The position numbers were made by a program, and so were the translations under genes. A stretch of DNA of 64,000 nt from Obelidium mucronatum (taxonomy: Eukaryota; Chytridiomycota; Chytridiomycetes; Chytridiales; Chytriomycetaceae), in NCBI GenBank assembly GCA_025765595.1, contig JAIVFH010000041.1, positions 186,001-250,000 of the forward strand. The letters are read 5' to 3'. Under the pieces are notes generated by a model. That model was not told where the DNA came from, did not search any database, and was given only the letters and a program-made list of their open reading frames with translations. This document shows positions 13,009 to 24,110 of this stretch, in pieces (position 1 is the stretch's first letter; each line of letters starts with the position of its first letter).

Positions 13009-14699
13009 TTATGCAAGTGGTGGCAAGGGTTGCGGTGCCGGTGGTGGAAGTGGTGGTGGTGGCAGTGGTTGTGGTGGTCGCACTGGAGGTGGTGGTGGAA
13101 CGGGTCCGACTGGAGGAGGAGGAGGACCCTGATTGATGAGATGACCAATATCTCTGTTGGTAGAAGTGATGACGTGTCTGATGCCTGTATCATTGCAGGG
13201 AAAGTATTTGTTGAACTCATTTCAAGAACAAAGAATCATAAAAACTTTAAACAAACCTGGATCAACTCCGATGATATCTTCAACAGCAACTGTTTGGTTG
13301 TTGATCTGTACATTCAGGTCCAAATTCAAAATCCCCTTATCAACCATGTAAATTCCTCGCCTCCAATCCACAATGTCGTCAAAGTCAATATTGTTTCCAA
13401 GAGTGTGGGCATTATCATGCCAGTTGGTTTTGACAAACAAGAGAGGGTTTGCCCCATTGGCAGCATTATGGGCAATGAGGTCATCGTGATTTGTCTGGAA
13501 CGTCCAGCGGAAACCTCTTCCGTCACTTTGGACAAAGTAGGATGCTGTTGAATAAAAAAAAGGTTTTAGCAAACATTGAATAAAGACAATTAATTCCAAA
13601 GAAGCTTACCATTTCTTTGAGTCCTCATACTTACAGGCCACTTGATGCAAGTTGGGTCAAAAAAGAGATGGAGCAATTCCCTTCTGCGGTCTTCGTGGTT
13701 TGGCCCCTCAATGTGTCCCATATGTGCACGAGGATTTATGCCAGCTTGGGTCACTGCTGGCAATACTACTCCCACAAAATACTGGGCCACCAATAGTGTA
13801 GGGTGACCAGGTTGACCAGGAGGGTAAAGATGGGGAGTTGCTGCAATCGCTGGCAAGCCAACATAAGGCAACGGGTGAACTGCTCCTTGAGGCAAATTCT
13901 GTGGAGGATCCTGCAGTACATTGACAATGTACTGAACCAAGACGCGGTAATCCATTCCAATAAAGATTGGTTGGGCAGTAGTGGAGTTGGTTGGAAGAAT
14001 GGTAATCGGGACAAAAGTTTCATAGCCAAGACCTTCAAGCGTTGGATGAACAAAGCTTGTAAGGAAAAAAATTTGGTTACTAAACACTAATACACAAGGA
14101 GATTTTGATAACATACTCTCAGGTGTAGGCCAGAATATTGGGTGCCATTCTTCTCCCAGCACTGATGAGGTTGGCTTCAAAGTGACCACCACGTACAAGG
14201 TTGTTCCAAGGCATTACTTCCAAGAAATCCCTGTGCGGAGCAAGAAAGTCAATAATGACTTGCTCAACCCACACTGGAACTGTAGCTGGAAGTCCAATGT
14301 TTGCCCCAACCAAAAATGGAGGAGTCAAGTAGTTGTAGATGGCAATCTTGGCAGCACCATTTTCAGCTGGTGTGGGAGCATGGGGAATAGCTGGCAGATT
14401 TGCTCCAGCCTGCAACGTGCAAACCTCTCTGAACACCTATAGCACAGGAAATCATAGGGTTAATAAGTGGTCGTAGTGAGTAACCAAATTTCATTGTTGC
14501 CTACCAATTGAGCCAATCTAGCAGCATTAATGATGAATCTTCGAGCCATAGCATTCTTGAAGTCCTTTAGCATCCGGATGGCTTGGATGCTAATAATTTG
14601 TCCCCAATTCCTGTTGAGAGCTGGAACAAGGGGAACTAATTGGTTGGCAGGGCGGTTGGCGTGGTTGATGGGGACTGGAACTGGAGCAACTCCCCACTA
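13009..14699 (-). pseudogene. Broken multi-exon gene of unknown function, proline-rich C-terminus, GVDPG motif
   Basis: Exons joined by consistent phases: 14505-14699, 14117-14436, 13610-14055, 13257-13544, 13009-13184. Introns are GT-AG, about 60-75 nt. The predicted protein is about 470 aa, starts without a visible first exon (an A-rich block begins at 14,761), and has an in-frame TGA just before the donor at 14,116, so it is probably inactivated. Near the C-terminus, SYFVQSDGRGFRWTFQTN and then VEDIIGVDPGIRHVITSTN resemble the strands around the first RuvC aspartate of TnpB/Fanzor-type proteins. That resemblance is weak: the rest of a nuclease domain is missing, and the protein ends in a polyproline tail (PPPPPVGPVPPPPPVRPPQP). 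Treat the function as unknown. Confidence 0.55.
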
Positions 14700-14760
14700 T
14701 TAGAAGGGGCGGTCCCAGAAGTACTCAAAGAAATCCTCACTACCGTATGTGGCCTAACTG

Positions 14761-15480
14761 CTCAAAAAAAAAAGAACAATAATCATCAACGCAATGAAAA
14801 ACGTTACTAAAGCAGCCAGAGAAATGTGGAAAGAGCAATGCGACAAAACAGTCAAATGGGAACTAGAAAAAACACCTGCAATAACTGCGACCACCAAGAT
14901 ATCCGCAAAAAGGGCAAACTGGAAAAGGAAGGAAGCAGAAGAGGAAATGCTAGAGGAAGATGAAGAACCCACCAAAGAAACATAACACAACCCAGGACCG
15001 GAAGTTATCCCAGAGAAAAGCCTGACTAAACGGCAAAAAAGAATATCAGAAAATGGTGCCTCATCTGCAACCAAAGCATGGACAGCAACCCAGACGAGTT
15101 TGGATTCCACATGCACAATAACAAATATGAGAAAGGGCAAGAGCCATAGAAATGTGGCACAACTACAAAACTGGCAAACAAATCCTCAGACCTGGGATGA
15201 TAGAAATCTCAAAAGCCGCGAGAGAGGCTTACAAGAGCAACTCACTGCAAGAAACAGAATGGATCAAAACTGAAGAATCAACAGAGAGCCCCAAGAAGAG
15301 CCCTGATAGCAGCAGCAAACCAAACCCAAAACCAAGGAAGAAACGCCTGAGAAAAGACCGAAGAAGACATAGGCGCAACCAGTCTAGAAAACCAACAACA
15401 ACAAAAACCCACCAAGCAACAGAAACAGCAAGGGCACCAAGCACACTAGACGGAGGAATGATGGAATGAAGGAATTGACA
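14761..15480 (+). other. A-rich, T-poor degenerate coding-like block
   Basis: The + strand is strongly depleted in T and begins with an A tract. Short open frames (14,794-14,985; 15,152-15,469) encode Lys/Glu-rich and then Arg/Lys/Pro-rich peptides. KAAREMWK and KAAREAYK appear in the two frames, suggesting one frame broken by indels. Composition matches the larger block at 24,840-27,364. It is possibly the remains of a retroelement ORF; no domain recognised. Confidence 0.4.
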
Positions 15481-15682
15481 GTTATTTTTTTGTCTTCTAG
15501 AATAGGGCCAATACACTTTCCTATTGAGCAGGGTACACTTGCTTTAGCTCCATTTAGTTTCCTGGGATAAAGTGCTAGGAGTGGCAATAGTTTCCATTAG
15601 ATCCCTGGATCAATCCCCAGGAAGTTCTTTTGGGTCCTTGAATCAGATTTCTTATTAATTCTTTTGGGTTCTTGGATCAATC

Positions 15683-15775
15683 CATGGCAGTATTGGAAGC
15701 GCCTGATGGCAAAAGATAGTAGAGATCCCCGTCGCAATTACCAATTAGAAACCGTTTGCCATTCCGTAAAGTAAG
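15683..15775 (-). repeat. Local duplicate of the end of the copia gag/protease fragment
   Basis: About 93 bp nearly identical to 15,919-16,011 (ASNTAM, YYL-PSG, RFLIGN coding stretch on the minus strand), offset by ~236 bp. A partial local duplication within the decayed element. Confidence 0.7.
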
Positions 15776-15889
15776 GTCCAAGCCCTTCTCAACTTCATCA
15801 ACAGCAACGTCCGGAGCAATTTCTCCCCTGGGGGCAGAATTGCCACCTAAAAGAGAGGTAGGTTCATCAGTAACCAAAAAGTAAACATC

Positions 15890-17095
15890 TCACTTGCGTT
15901 TACCTTTGTTGGTTTCCATGGCAGTATTGGAAGCACCTGATGGCCGAAGATAGTAGAGATCCCCGTCGCGATTACCAATTAGAAACCGTTTGCCATTCCG
16001 TAAAGTAAGATAAACCTCACCTTTGGCGAAAGATACAGCTCCGCCTGTTGACTCAACGAGACAAGAGACAGAACCAAGAGGCTCAGCGAGACCTGGCACG
16101 TACAGTGCATCCATGTGATGCTCATAGGCTCCAAAAGACATAACGACAGAACCATACCCCTTAATGGGAACAGTGGAGTTGTCTGCACTGGTGACAGTTC
16201 CGCCAGTATTGGTGAGCTGAAGAGTGACAAAGTCATCCTCGTATGGACTCATCCAGCGCGAGGCACCAGAATCAAGGATACAATGGCACTTTTCACGGTA
16301 AGTGGATCCAGCGGGGCTATTGTGGTTGCTGAGATAAACCATGTGCCCAGCTGCAGACAAGGTAGGTGGGTCATTCAGAGCCTCATTCAGGAGAGCACGA
16401 GCGGCGGCGGCGCGTTCAGTTGCAGAAACAGTAGGTGCGCTGTCCATATCAACGTCAGCGTCTTCAGAGAAAGAAGCTTTCTTGGCCGAAGCGGAGCCAG
16501 AACCAGACCCAGTCGCAGCCTGCATTGTCTTTTGAACAACAGGACAATCAGCGATCTTGGTGTGCGTTTTAGATTGGCACACGCGACAGATTCCAGCAGG
16601 ACGCTTGCCTGCCTTGTTGGAAGACCACTTGGGGTCCTTGTTCTGAAGGCGGTATTGGGAATCGTCATGGGAACCCTTTCCATGCTTGGAGCAGATCTTT
16701 TCCCCCGTAGCTTTACCAGTCTGTGCGGCTCTGGCCTTGGCTTTTCCATTGTCAGCGACCTTAGTCAAAGACATGTTCTTAGCCATGACCACCGAGGCAT
16801 TTTGCAAAGCCGACACAAAGTTGGCAACAGCCATCCCATAGTGGTTTGGACCTGGAACCAATGGTGCAGCAGCGCCAGCAGGGGCACCTGGAGGTAGTGG
16901 ACCAAGAACCAAGAGGGGTTCAAAGGAGCGGGTACCTGTAGAAGCAATGTTCTGGAGAAACCCAGCAAACTCCTTTTGAGAAGGAGGAGACAGAGTCATC
17001 TTACTGATGCAGTGATCCAATAAAATCCTGTGATGGATTTCATCAGTGTAGATGGCTTGGTGCGACGTCACAAGATCAGAGATCTCCGCAACCAT
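15890..17095 (-). mobile_element. Ty1/copia gag-protease fragment
   Basis: About 400-aa frame. A zinc-knuckle-like CRVCQSKTHTKIADCP lies near residue 170, and the aspartic protease signature CILDSGASRWMSPYEDDF near 267. C-terminal LTLRNGKRFLIGN is the usual post-protease segment of copia polyproteins. Integrase, RT and RNase H are absent, so only the 5' part survives. The apparent start ATG lies across the LTR/PBS junction (LTR end CA, then TGGTTGCGGAGATC), so the true Gag start is probably further in. Confidence 0.85.
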
Positions 17096-17295
17096 GCAGG
17101 AAAGATGTATTTGGTGCAGCGGTCAAGGCGCTGGCTTTGAGAGTGTTATGCCCCAGGTTGGAATCACGGAAACTCCTTTTATTCAAACAATAAAGATTCG
17201 GGTTGAATTATTCAATCTGTACAACTTATATTTTATTTCTAATCTCTGTTAAGTAGTGCAAGTGATATTGTATCTTTTATGCGCAATACTCAACA
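17095..17295 (-). repeat. 5' LTR of the copia fragment, containing a tRNA-like segment
   Basis: On the minus strand it starts TGTTGAGTATTG and ends CTTTCCTGCA (TG...CA). It is followed by TGGTTGCGGAGATC, a typical primer-binding-site start. About 200 bp, and homologous along its length to the 175-bp LTR at 35,239-35,413 apart from a ~27-bp insertion. On the + strand, TGGTGCAGCGG (17,112) and GGTTGGAATC (17,156) look like Pol III A and B boxes. Confidence 0.8.
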
Positions 17296-18627
17296 ATTCC
17301 TTCATATCGAACAATTACAAATGGCTCATCTACGCTCGTCCATCCACAACAAGCTATTTAACCATTACCACGATAAATTACTCCACCCAGGACACACTAA
17401 TTCTTACTTTAATCTAGCAAAAGATTTTTACTTTCCAGGACTTTCAAGAAATCTAACGAAATACATCAAACACTGCCACACTTGCCAACTAGCAAAAACC
17501 CCAACACATACAGAACACGGAAATCTTCAACCATCAATCCACAAAAAACTAGGCTGCTGGACACACATAATTTCTGACGATATGACTGGACTCCCCACCA
17601 CATCAAGAGGATGCAATACAGCCTGGATACTAATGGACCTACATTCAACAAGAATCCACATCTTCCCTTGCAAATCTACAACAAACACAACTGACAGAGC
17701 CATTATCTTTCATGATAGATACATGCCACTCCACGAAATCCCATCCCACTGGCAAAGCGACCGCGACCCAAAATTTTCAAACCAACTCTGGTCCAACCTC
17801 TCAAACCTACTAGGATTCAAAGTAGCCCTAGCAACCACGAGCCAACACCATTCGGAAGGAGCAATTGAAAGAGCAATCTACACCTGCAGAAACTCCTACG
17901 AACCTCAAGTTCACACCTACAAAATGAATGGGACACAAACATCGCAGCAATAGAATTTGCCTACAATTCCATGATCAGCGAAGAATCAAAGCTATCCCGA
18001 TTCGAAGTAGAATTAGGATACCAACCAAAATCCCCCACCCACATCACTACAGACAACCACTCAATCAAACTCAGAGAACATTCAACTTTACTCAATCACT
18101 TAAAATCAATCGACTTACTTGTCAAAGACTTAGCTACAGAAGCAGCAACTGCAATGAAAGTACAGTTCAACAACAAACACAAACATATCGAATTTAATGT
18201 CAACGATTTAGTGAAAATTAATTCCAAAGACATCCCAGGACACCAAAACAAAATCACCCACAGATTCATCAGACCCTACAAAGTAATCCAAGTACTACAA
18301 CACGACAACTACAGAATATTATTACCAGCCAAATACTCCCAAATCAACGATACATTCCATATATCAAAACTACAAAAATACCACGAACCGCTACCCGGGC
18401 AAAACCCAGCCTTCGAAGAACCAGACTTCGACATAATTGACAGAGAAAAAGAATACGAAGTTGCTACAATACTTGACCACAGATACAACAAGAGATTGAA
18501 CCCAACAAAAGTATCTTACAAAATCAAATGGACTGGATTCGGACCGGACTACGACACCTGGAAACCCTCAACAGACCTTACCCACTGTACCGAACTTATT
18601 GAAGGCTACTGGACAAGGACAAAATAA
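17279..18627 (+). mobile_element. Ty3/gypsy chromovirus integrase with chromodomain, frameshifted
   Basis: Frame 17,279-17,953 carries the integrase H2C2 zinc-binding motif (HPGHTNSYFN through HCHTCQLAK) and the catalytic-core start (IISDDMTGLP, SDRDPKFSN). It then loses frame near 17,945. The next frame (17,971-18,627) contains the rest of integrase and a C-terminal chromodomain: YEVATILDHRYNK, then YKIKWTGFGPDYDTWKP. RT and RNase H are missing upstream, where a copia LTR abuts. A polypurine run (18,664-18,676) followed by TGTTGGAG marks the 3' LTR start, but only ~25 bp of LTR remain. Confidence 0.88.
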
Positions 18628-18699
18628 AAACCACACAAATGTGCCTTACCAATAGTTCTTTCGGAGGGGGGGGGGGTGTTGGAGTGGAGAGTTGATAAT

Positions 18700-19483
18700 C
18701 GCATGTCATGGCAATCTCACCACTTCATCCTCGATCCATTCATTGAACTCACTGGAGTTTCAGGGCCCTTCTTTAATCTGGTATGACAGGAACCCTCCTT
18801 TTGCCACAACAGCTAAGAGAGTGCATTGTTTCCCATGTACAAAAACAGCACGATAATATGCACGCTGCTGTCCTCTTGACCATCCATATCTACGTTGGGA
18901 TGACTTTCGATCCACAGCACTCTCGTCTCCAAACACAAGCTGATCTGCGCAGTAACGAGACATTCTCAAAGTAAAAGCGGCTCTGGCATGCGAATCACAC
19001 TCGATGGCTTGCTTTAAAAGCTATTTTACATCATTGGTTAGTCAATTAGATTGGATAGCCATGGTCCACGTTCACTCACCCTCTTATGTCGCAGATTCAA
19101 GCACTTGAGGACCCTGGACATGGTCGAAACACTTACAGTGATAATGAAGGCATCAGCTATGCTGGAGCACAGCTCGTCTAATTGGATAGCTGGGTTGAGA
19201 TCCACAAGCATGACGATGTACTGCCAACTTTTGCTGTCAGGAATAGCCAACACAGTCTGAAAAAATAACCACTCACATCGCGTGCCGCTGGCAAAAGAAG
19301 TCGAGGTCTACGTTCTCCCGTTCCTTTCAAAGGTGTCACTGACTTGGTGGCCTTCCAATGTTTGAGAACTCGTTGGATGTGCCGAATCGGAATCATCAAA
19401 TCTGCGCTGATTTGAGTGACTGGAAGATGCAGCTGATGCTTGGTAATAATACGCCAGCCATCTGCCGTTGTGTATTTTGTCAT
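18700..19483 (-). mobile_element. Tc1/mariner-IS630-like DDE transposase, 3' truncated
   Basis: Start at 19,483. An N-terminal helix-turn-helix (ITKHQLHLPVTQISADLMIP) is followed by a 20-nt GT-AG gap near 19,260-19,280, a second HTH-like segment (LNPAIQLDELCSSIADAFII), and a further intron near 19,025-19,080. The catalytic core has DQLVFGDESAVDRKSSQRRYG (first Asp context). It then continues to FLSYQIKEGP, a TGA, and EFNEWIEDEVVRLP. The remaining catalytic residues are lost where the gypsy LTR remnant begins, so the copy is inactive. Confidence 0.75.
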
Positions 19484-19527
19484 TTTCAGTTTTGTGTCCG
19501 AAGAGAAAAAAAAAATTGAAAACAACA

Positions 19528-19535
19528 AAAATAAT
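19528..19535. repeat. Left 8-bp target site duplication AAAATAAT
   Basis: Identical octamer flanks the element on the right at 21,503-21,510. An 8-bp TSD is characteristic of hAT transposons. Confidence 0.8.
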
Positions 19536-21502
19536 CACCAGGACTTTTTAGGAGGGGTTGAACTTCAGGGATGCCTTTTCAATGTGCAAAACGGACTAAC
19601 AGAAGATGTGAGCACAGGTGAAACTGGTAAAAGAGTCAGTAAGAAGCTGTACAAGGAGCCAGTATCTCGCCCCCCAACATTGTTCCGAACAGTTCTATTC
19701 AAGCGGGACCAAACACTAGCCAAGCGATTCAACTACAAATCAACAGATCGATCCTTGGAAGCAGTTTGTTGTCAGGTCCGAAACCTACTTCTGGCCAAAC
19801 AGAATGCAGCCCTCAAAGGATTCAACCAAGAGCCATCACGGAAGTTCCAAATTACAAAGCTTCTGTCTGAAAAGGGGTATAAGGGTATTATCATGGAGGG
19901 ATATTCTTTTCTTGATTCAAAAACATACTCGCAGTTGACGTTAGCAGTAAGTGCTAGTTTTATGAGTTTAATGGGGGGCTACAGAAAAAGGTGAGGTAGA
20001 AGAAAAATTTTCTACCCTCTACCTCCACCTTTTTCAGAAGATTTCCCATAATTCAAAAATCGCAAGGTAGAAACTCAGCTGGGCCAAACAACGGCCACAG
20101 TGTTTGCATCAAAACCACACCCACGTCAGAAGCTCTTGCAGGCAAACTAATTCTCTTCTCCTCTAATTACTGACGCGTTTTTTATTAGGGCTGAGCAGCT
20201 GCGAAAGCAGTAAGATGGATCTAAAAGAAAACGACAAGAAAACGCCAACAACGTCAAATCACGCTGCCCTAGCGGTTAGCGGTGGCTCTGATATTGACAG
20301 TGACTCCGTAGCTGCTAATGGCGACATACACGGCGATAATATCAAGTTTGGGGAGTACCGCCGAGGATGAAGACAATCGAAGTGAAGTCGAATGTGAATA
20401 CCACCGAGTTCGCGATGGAATCTCTTCAATTGCGCTTACATACTTATTATTACATTCTATAGATCAGCCAGCGATGCCGGATGCCATCGAATACCCTGTC
20501 AATACATGGACGGGGCTTTACGAACAGTTCCGGACGTTTCTGATATGCCTTGGCCGCATGCGCCGTGGATATATACCGATTATACTTGATTTGCAGGTGA
20601 TGCTTGGTGTAAGTTTTCTCAGCCTAGTGATTACCAGCAGCAGCGAATCAGTTCAAAACAAACCAACCTTGAACGGGCCTTAAGTGAACCATTACAAAAA
20701 CCGATTATGACCATGGAATGTATTTGACTGTGGCCCTTGTGCGATGCACCACTGCAAAGCTGTTTTCGAAGATTAGGACGGTTTGGAGGGTTGGCTTGAC
20801 GATAAGCAGGGAAGTAGGTCTCAATATCCAGCTGTCAATGATTGTTTGGCTGTCGCAAAGGCATTTTATGAAGAATGTTTGGTCCGAAGTCTTGGGAAGT
20901 CTCGAGACGCGAAATAAAGAAATCTCTACCTTGAAATTTGGCTGAAAAAATATTCCTCTACCCTTTTCCGCCTATGTCTCAAGAGGTAGAGGGTGGAAAA
21001 TTTTTCTTCTACCTCCACCTTTTTCTGTCAACCCGTTTAATCGGGAGTGTAACAAATATCCTTTTTCTTAGCAATGCCAAACAGTGAAAGCTCGACTGTA
21101 AAATATTAAGTTCAAGCAAGTGGAAGAACTCGCCGTGGCCAACGTCGCTACCGCAAGCCACACTGTAGCCAGTGCTAGAGACTTCGACTAAGTCAGCACC
21201 TTCCGCCATCGCCGCTTCCTCGAGAGCCAACACGGCCTCTAATGCTTCTGTATCGCCTGAGGCATCCGAATCGGAAAGTTCGTCTGCCCAAATATCGATA
21301 AGATTCCCGTTGAAGTTTCGATTGCTGCCCGGTGCCTCCGCGCTTGTTCTGCGTTGTCTGTTAGGAGCCGTTGTTGTTGGTTGTTGCATTCGTAAAGTAT
21401 TTTTGGTTGTTTCTTCCGCTTTTCTTTTTCTGGCTGATGAACAATGAGCGCTTGCGAAAATTTATTTTGATGAATCTTCCACACTCCTAAAAAGACCTGG
21501 TG
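19536..21502. mobile_element. hAT-like DNA transposon, non-autonomous or decayed
   Basis: Bounded by inverted termini CACCAGGACTTTTTAGGAG (left) and CTCCTAAAAAGACCTGGTG (right) with an exact AAAATAAT duplication outside them; 1,967 bp. No intact hAT transposase is seen. An internal + frame (to 19,994) and a minus frame (21,009-21,389, Ala/Glu-rich, start MQQPTTTAPN) are unrecognised. A second inverted-repeat element sits inside. Insertion occurred about 45 bp upstream of the Tc1-like gene start. Confidence 0.75.
19981..21028. mobile_element. Inverted-repeat element nested in the hAT-like element
   Basis: Termini ACAGAAAAAGGTG...(left) and ...CACCTTTTTCTGT (right) form ~45-bp inverted repeats with one indel and one mismatch. 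The left end is itself palindromic (AAAAAGGTGAGGTAGAAG pairing with its own 3' part), so it can fold into a long hairpin. Inside, open frames from 20,215 and 20,318 encode unrecognised short peptides. I could not find a convincing target duplication. Confidence 0.55.
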
Positions 21503-21510
21503 AAAATAAT
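21503..21510. repeat. Right 8-bp target site duplication AAAATAAT
   Basis: Exact partner of 19,528-19,535. Confidence 0.8.
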
Positions 21511-21664
21511 GCAAATTGCTGTAAAGTAGTTGGGTACAACTTTTTTTAAACCGATTTTTCCTTCTCCTGTCCCGGTCTCCTTTTTGAGCTCAATAAAGTA
21601 CTCTTTATTTGCCCAATTTTAACAAAAATATGAAGCAAATACGTAAGGTGGTCCGTACAAACGG

Positions 21665-22498
21665 CTAACCTTCGAAGCTCTCCCATTCTTTGCCATACAT
21701 ATTAAACGTGGAACCCCACCACGAAACGCAGTATGACGAAAAGCGAAGATGGCGGTCGGAGTCAAGTGGGATTGGCCTCTCGCTATGATGGTAGGGCCAG
21801 AATGTGTGGAATGGCAACAGTTTCAACTCATGCTCAATAACAACTTTTGCTTGCTGTTCCTTGAAATACAGTTTTGCTACGTCTGTAACCAATAATGGCC
21901 CGACAACTTTCCAAGCTTCTCCGTGCGCATTGGCTCCCCCATGAAGATCCAAATTTTTGATAACCAAGTTGATGAATGGATGGTTCGGAGCTGCCCCGAT
22001 AACGCCGTTGGCAATCAAGGTAGAGTCTGGATCGTTGGAATGGACGTTTCCAAATAACTCATATGCCATAAAGGCGTCGAATGATTGTTTTGTCAAGTCA
22101 TCAAACCGTCGAAGGCATTGCTGATCAGAGTCAATATAGATTCCTCCGTATTTTTGAAGCATGGCGTAGCGAAGAACATCAGCGGCACCGGGAAAGTTAT
22201 ACTCTCTCCAACTGTCAAAGATGGGCTGGACAGCTGTCGGCAACTCCCCAACTATAGTCTCGTCTGTCCAGAGAAAGTACTCCCAGTCTGGATGGAGTTC
22301 TTTACAATGGTCCATAAAGTGTTTTGGTCTCTTTGATTCGTCTCCGAGCCATATTTGATGGATCCGTTTTGGGATCTGCTTGCGAGAGAGCTGCTTTGCC
22401 GAACTTGGAGGAGGAACATCTGTCACAAAGAAGAAGACTGCCAGCAACGCATATGCCGCACAGATTACGATGATTAACGTGCGAGATGACTCTGACAT
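21665..22498 (-). CDS. GT32-family (OCH1-like) glycosyltransferase
   Basis: Single exon, 277 aa. A signal anchor covers residues about 8-27 (LIIVICAAYALLAVFFFVTD). IPKRIHQIWLGDE (about 42-54), the HPDWEYFLWTDE segment, and AADVLRYAMLQKYGGIYIDSD with the DxD metal/nucleotide-sugar motif (about 105-125) define the GT32 fold. The family includes Och1 alpha-1,6-mannosyltransferases and Sur1/Csh1 inositolphosphoceramide mannosyltransferases, both using GDP-mannose; the acceptor here is unknown. C-terminal WGSTFNMYGKEW is typical of the family end. Two identical 14-bp palindromes lie upstream of the start. Confidence 0.88.
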   Translation of the reverse strand: MSESSRTLIIVICAAYALLAVFFFVTDVPPPSSAKQLSRKQIPKRIHQIWLGDESKRPKHFMDHCKELHPDWEYFLWTDETIVGELPTAVQPIFDSWREYNFPGAADVLRYAMLQKYGGIYIDSDQQCLRRFDDLTKQSFDAFMAYELFGNVHSNDPDSTLIANGVIGAAPNHPFINLVIKNLDLHGGANAHGEAWKVVGPLLVTDVAKLYFKEQQAKVVIEHELKLLPFHTFWPYHHSERPIPLDSDRHLRFSSYCVSWWGSTFNMYGKEWESFEG

Positions 22499-22564
22499 TT
22501 TGCTGAGCTTTTTGTTTTTGTTTGGCTGGTTGTTTTTCTTGTTTTGACATTTTAAGTGAAATAA

Positions 22565-22578
22565 GTGAAAATTTTCAC
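22565..22578. promoter_or_regulatory. Perfect 14-bp palindrome GTGAAAATTTTCAC, copy 1
   Basis: Lies ~70 bp upstream of the GT32 start codon. An identical palindrome occurs at 22,634-22,647. Likely a binding site for a dimeric factor; no factor assigned. Confidence 0.35.
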
Positions 22579-22633
22579 TTTCTCCTCAACCAATCAAAAC
22601 GCGTGGCAAAAAAATTCCACAATTTTTTCAATG

Positions 22634-22647
22634 GTGAAAATTTTCAC
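22634..22647. promoter_or_regulatory. Perfect 14-bp palindrome GTGAAAATTTTCAC, copy 2
   Basis: Identical to 22,565-22,578, start-to-start spacing 69 bp, between the GT32 gene and a small + strand frame. Confidence 0.35.
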
Positions 22648-23604
22648 ATTTTGAGAGGATGACTGTAGAACCATTTACTGCCGATATCCGACGGTTAGCA
22701 ATGTCGCAATCGTTTCCGGCCAAAAACGGAATCGACCGGCAATCCGGAATGTTAAAGGAAGTTGTTCCGCAAGAGGGTATCGAACGGAATGTCGGAGGCG
22801 CATTCAGCACGCCATCGCCGACGCTGATACGAAAATGAGAACCGGCAAAACCCCAGCAGAATAGATGTACGCTCAGCGGCGGTCATGGTTGCGCGGCAAG
22901 TTCAGAAGAAACGTCAGTGTTGCATTTGTTCCTTCGGCCGCCGAACTTCCACCTGCTCCAAAAACAGGTAAAAATGGGGATCGTTCCCCAAACTTTCAAC
23001 GAGTCATTAACGCAGTAGACCATTCAGCAAATTACTTGTTATATTTCTTTCCATCTAAAGATGCTAAAACGGCCTATCCCTCCCAAAGATATTCATTTTA
23101 AGTTAAGTAAGGCGTGACTTTTTATTTGTATTACACGTTGCGGCAGCTCCTTTTAACTCATTTTTGGTTGTAAAACCGAATGCGTACTTTATATTTGCAT
23201 TTATTTATTTATTTACTCAAATCATAATCCAACACATCCAACAAACAGCTGGCGTCACGGTTGGCTGCTCCTCCGCTATGGCTTATACCTCATGTTATGG
23301 CGGGGATTACTTCTGATAGCGCAGGAGGCAGGTTTGAGTCTTTGGCCCGCACCTGTCAAACGAAGCTTATAGCGCTCGAGTTGGCGCTCGAGTCTCTACC
23401 CACGTATCAGATCGGGATAGGAGTTACAATCCTCAAACTCACCTATGCCCGACTCGTGTGTTGAAGGTGACGGAAGGGAGGTATAATCTTAAACTCACCT
23501 ATGCCTGATCCGATACACTGGATAATCTTGATGATACAATGGTGCCTTTATAAATGTAACACTAAACAGAAACGATTTATTTCATCAATAGAAAATCAAA
23601 AAAG

Positions 23605-24110
23605 CTATGCATCTCTGCCGCAGACCAAGAATACTGCCTCCCCAATTGAAAGGGATTCAAAATATACTGGTTTCGAAAGGATTTCCCCAGCGGCTGTCCA
23701 AATGCAATTCTGAGTTCCATTCCAACAATCATGGAACACATCAGCTACCACATTCAAATAATCCATTCGAACGTTGTCCGGATTGTCTGACAGGTGACGC
23801 ACAGGTGATGTCCAATCGGTGGTAGTCCCTGATACCTCAAGGGACTTCATTTGCACTTTCCTTGAGTCCGTGTTCACAGCAACCACCAATCCAATGCGAT
23901 CATAGTTTTAGAAAAGGTAGAACTTTCGATATTGTTCTCAGTTTGGTGCTTGTCAAGATGAATGACTTTTCTCACGGCAGAGATCCAATCTCTTCCATTC
24001 CAGGGCCTGCTCCTGTTGTTCCCTCTGCAAATAATGCAACTGACTCTCGGATTCAAAATTCCCAAGCAACATCACGAGAAGGTAGCTGATTTCCATTAAA
24101 AATAACAACT
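23605..24110 (-). pseudogene. Possible doublecortin-like fragment, disrupted
   Basis: The minus-strand frame ends QNCIWTAAGEILSKPVYFES then LSIGEAVFLVCGRDA, which resembles the second half of a DCX domain (T-x-x-G...L...G...VxxGxx). Further upstream VIFNGNQLPSRDV resembles a domain start. The segments are in different frames with stops between them. Identification is tentative and rests on a loose pattern; no other gene is evident to 24,620. Confidence 0.25.

Larger units (their letters stand above)
22499..23600. other. Intergenic region with short unassigned frames
   Basis: It holds the paired palindromes (below), an unrecognised 59-codon frame from 22,659 (MTVEPFTADIRR), a 78-codon frame from 22,865, a TTTA microsatellite near 23,200, and an imperfect ~33-bp direct repeat (AAACTCACCTATGCC core) near 23,420-23,510. 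No gene is supported. Confidence 0.4.

Noticed and set aside
23320..23400. Possible structured RNA near repeated GCGCTCGAGT strings
   Set aside because: The repeat forms only a short hairpin with no tRNA, snRNA or other recognisable features.
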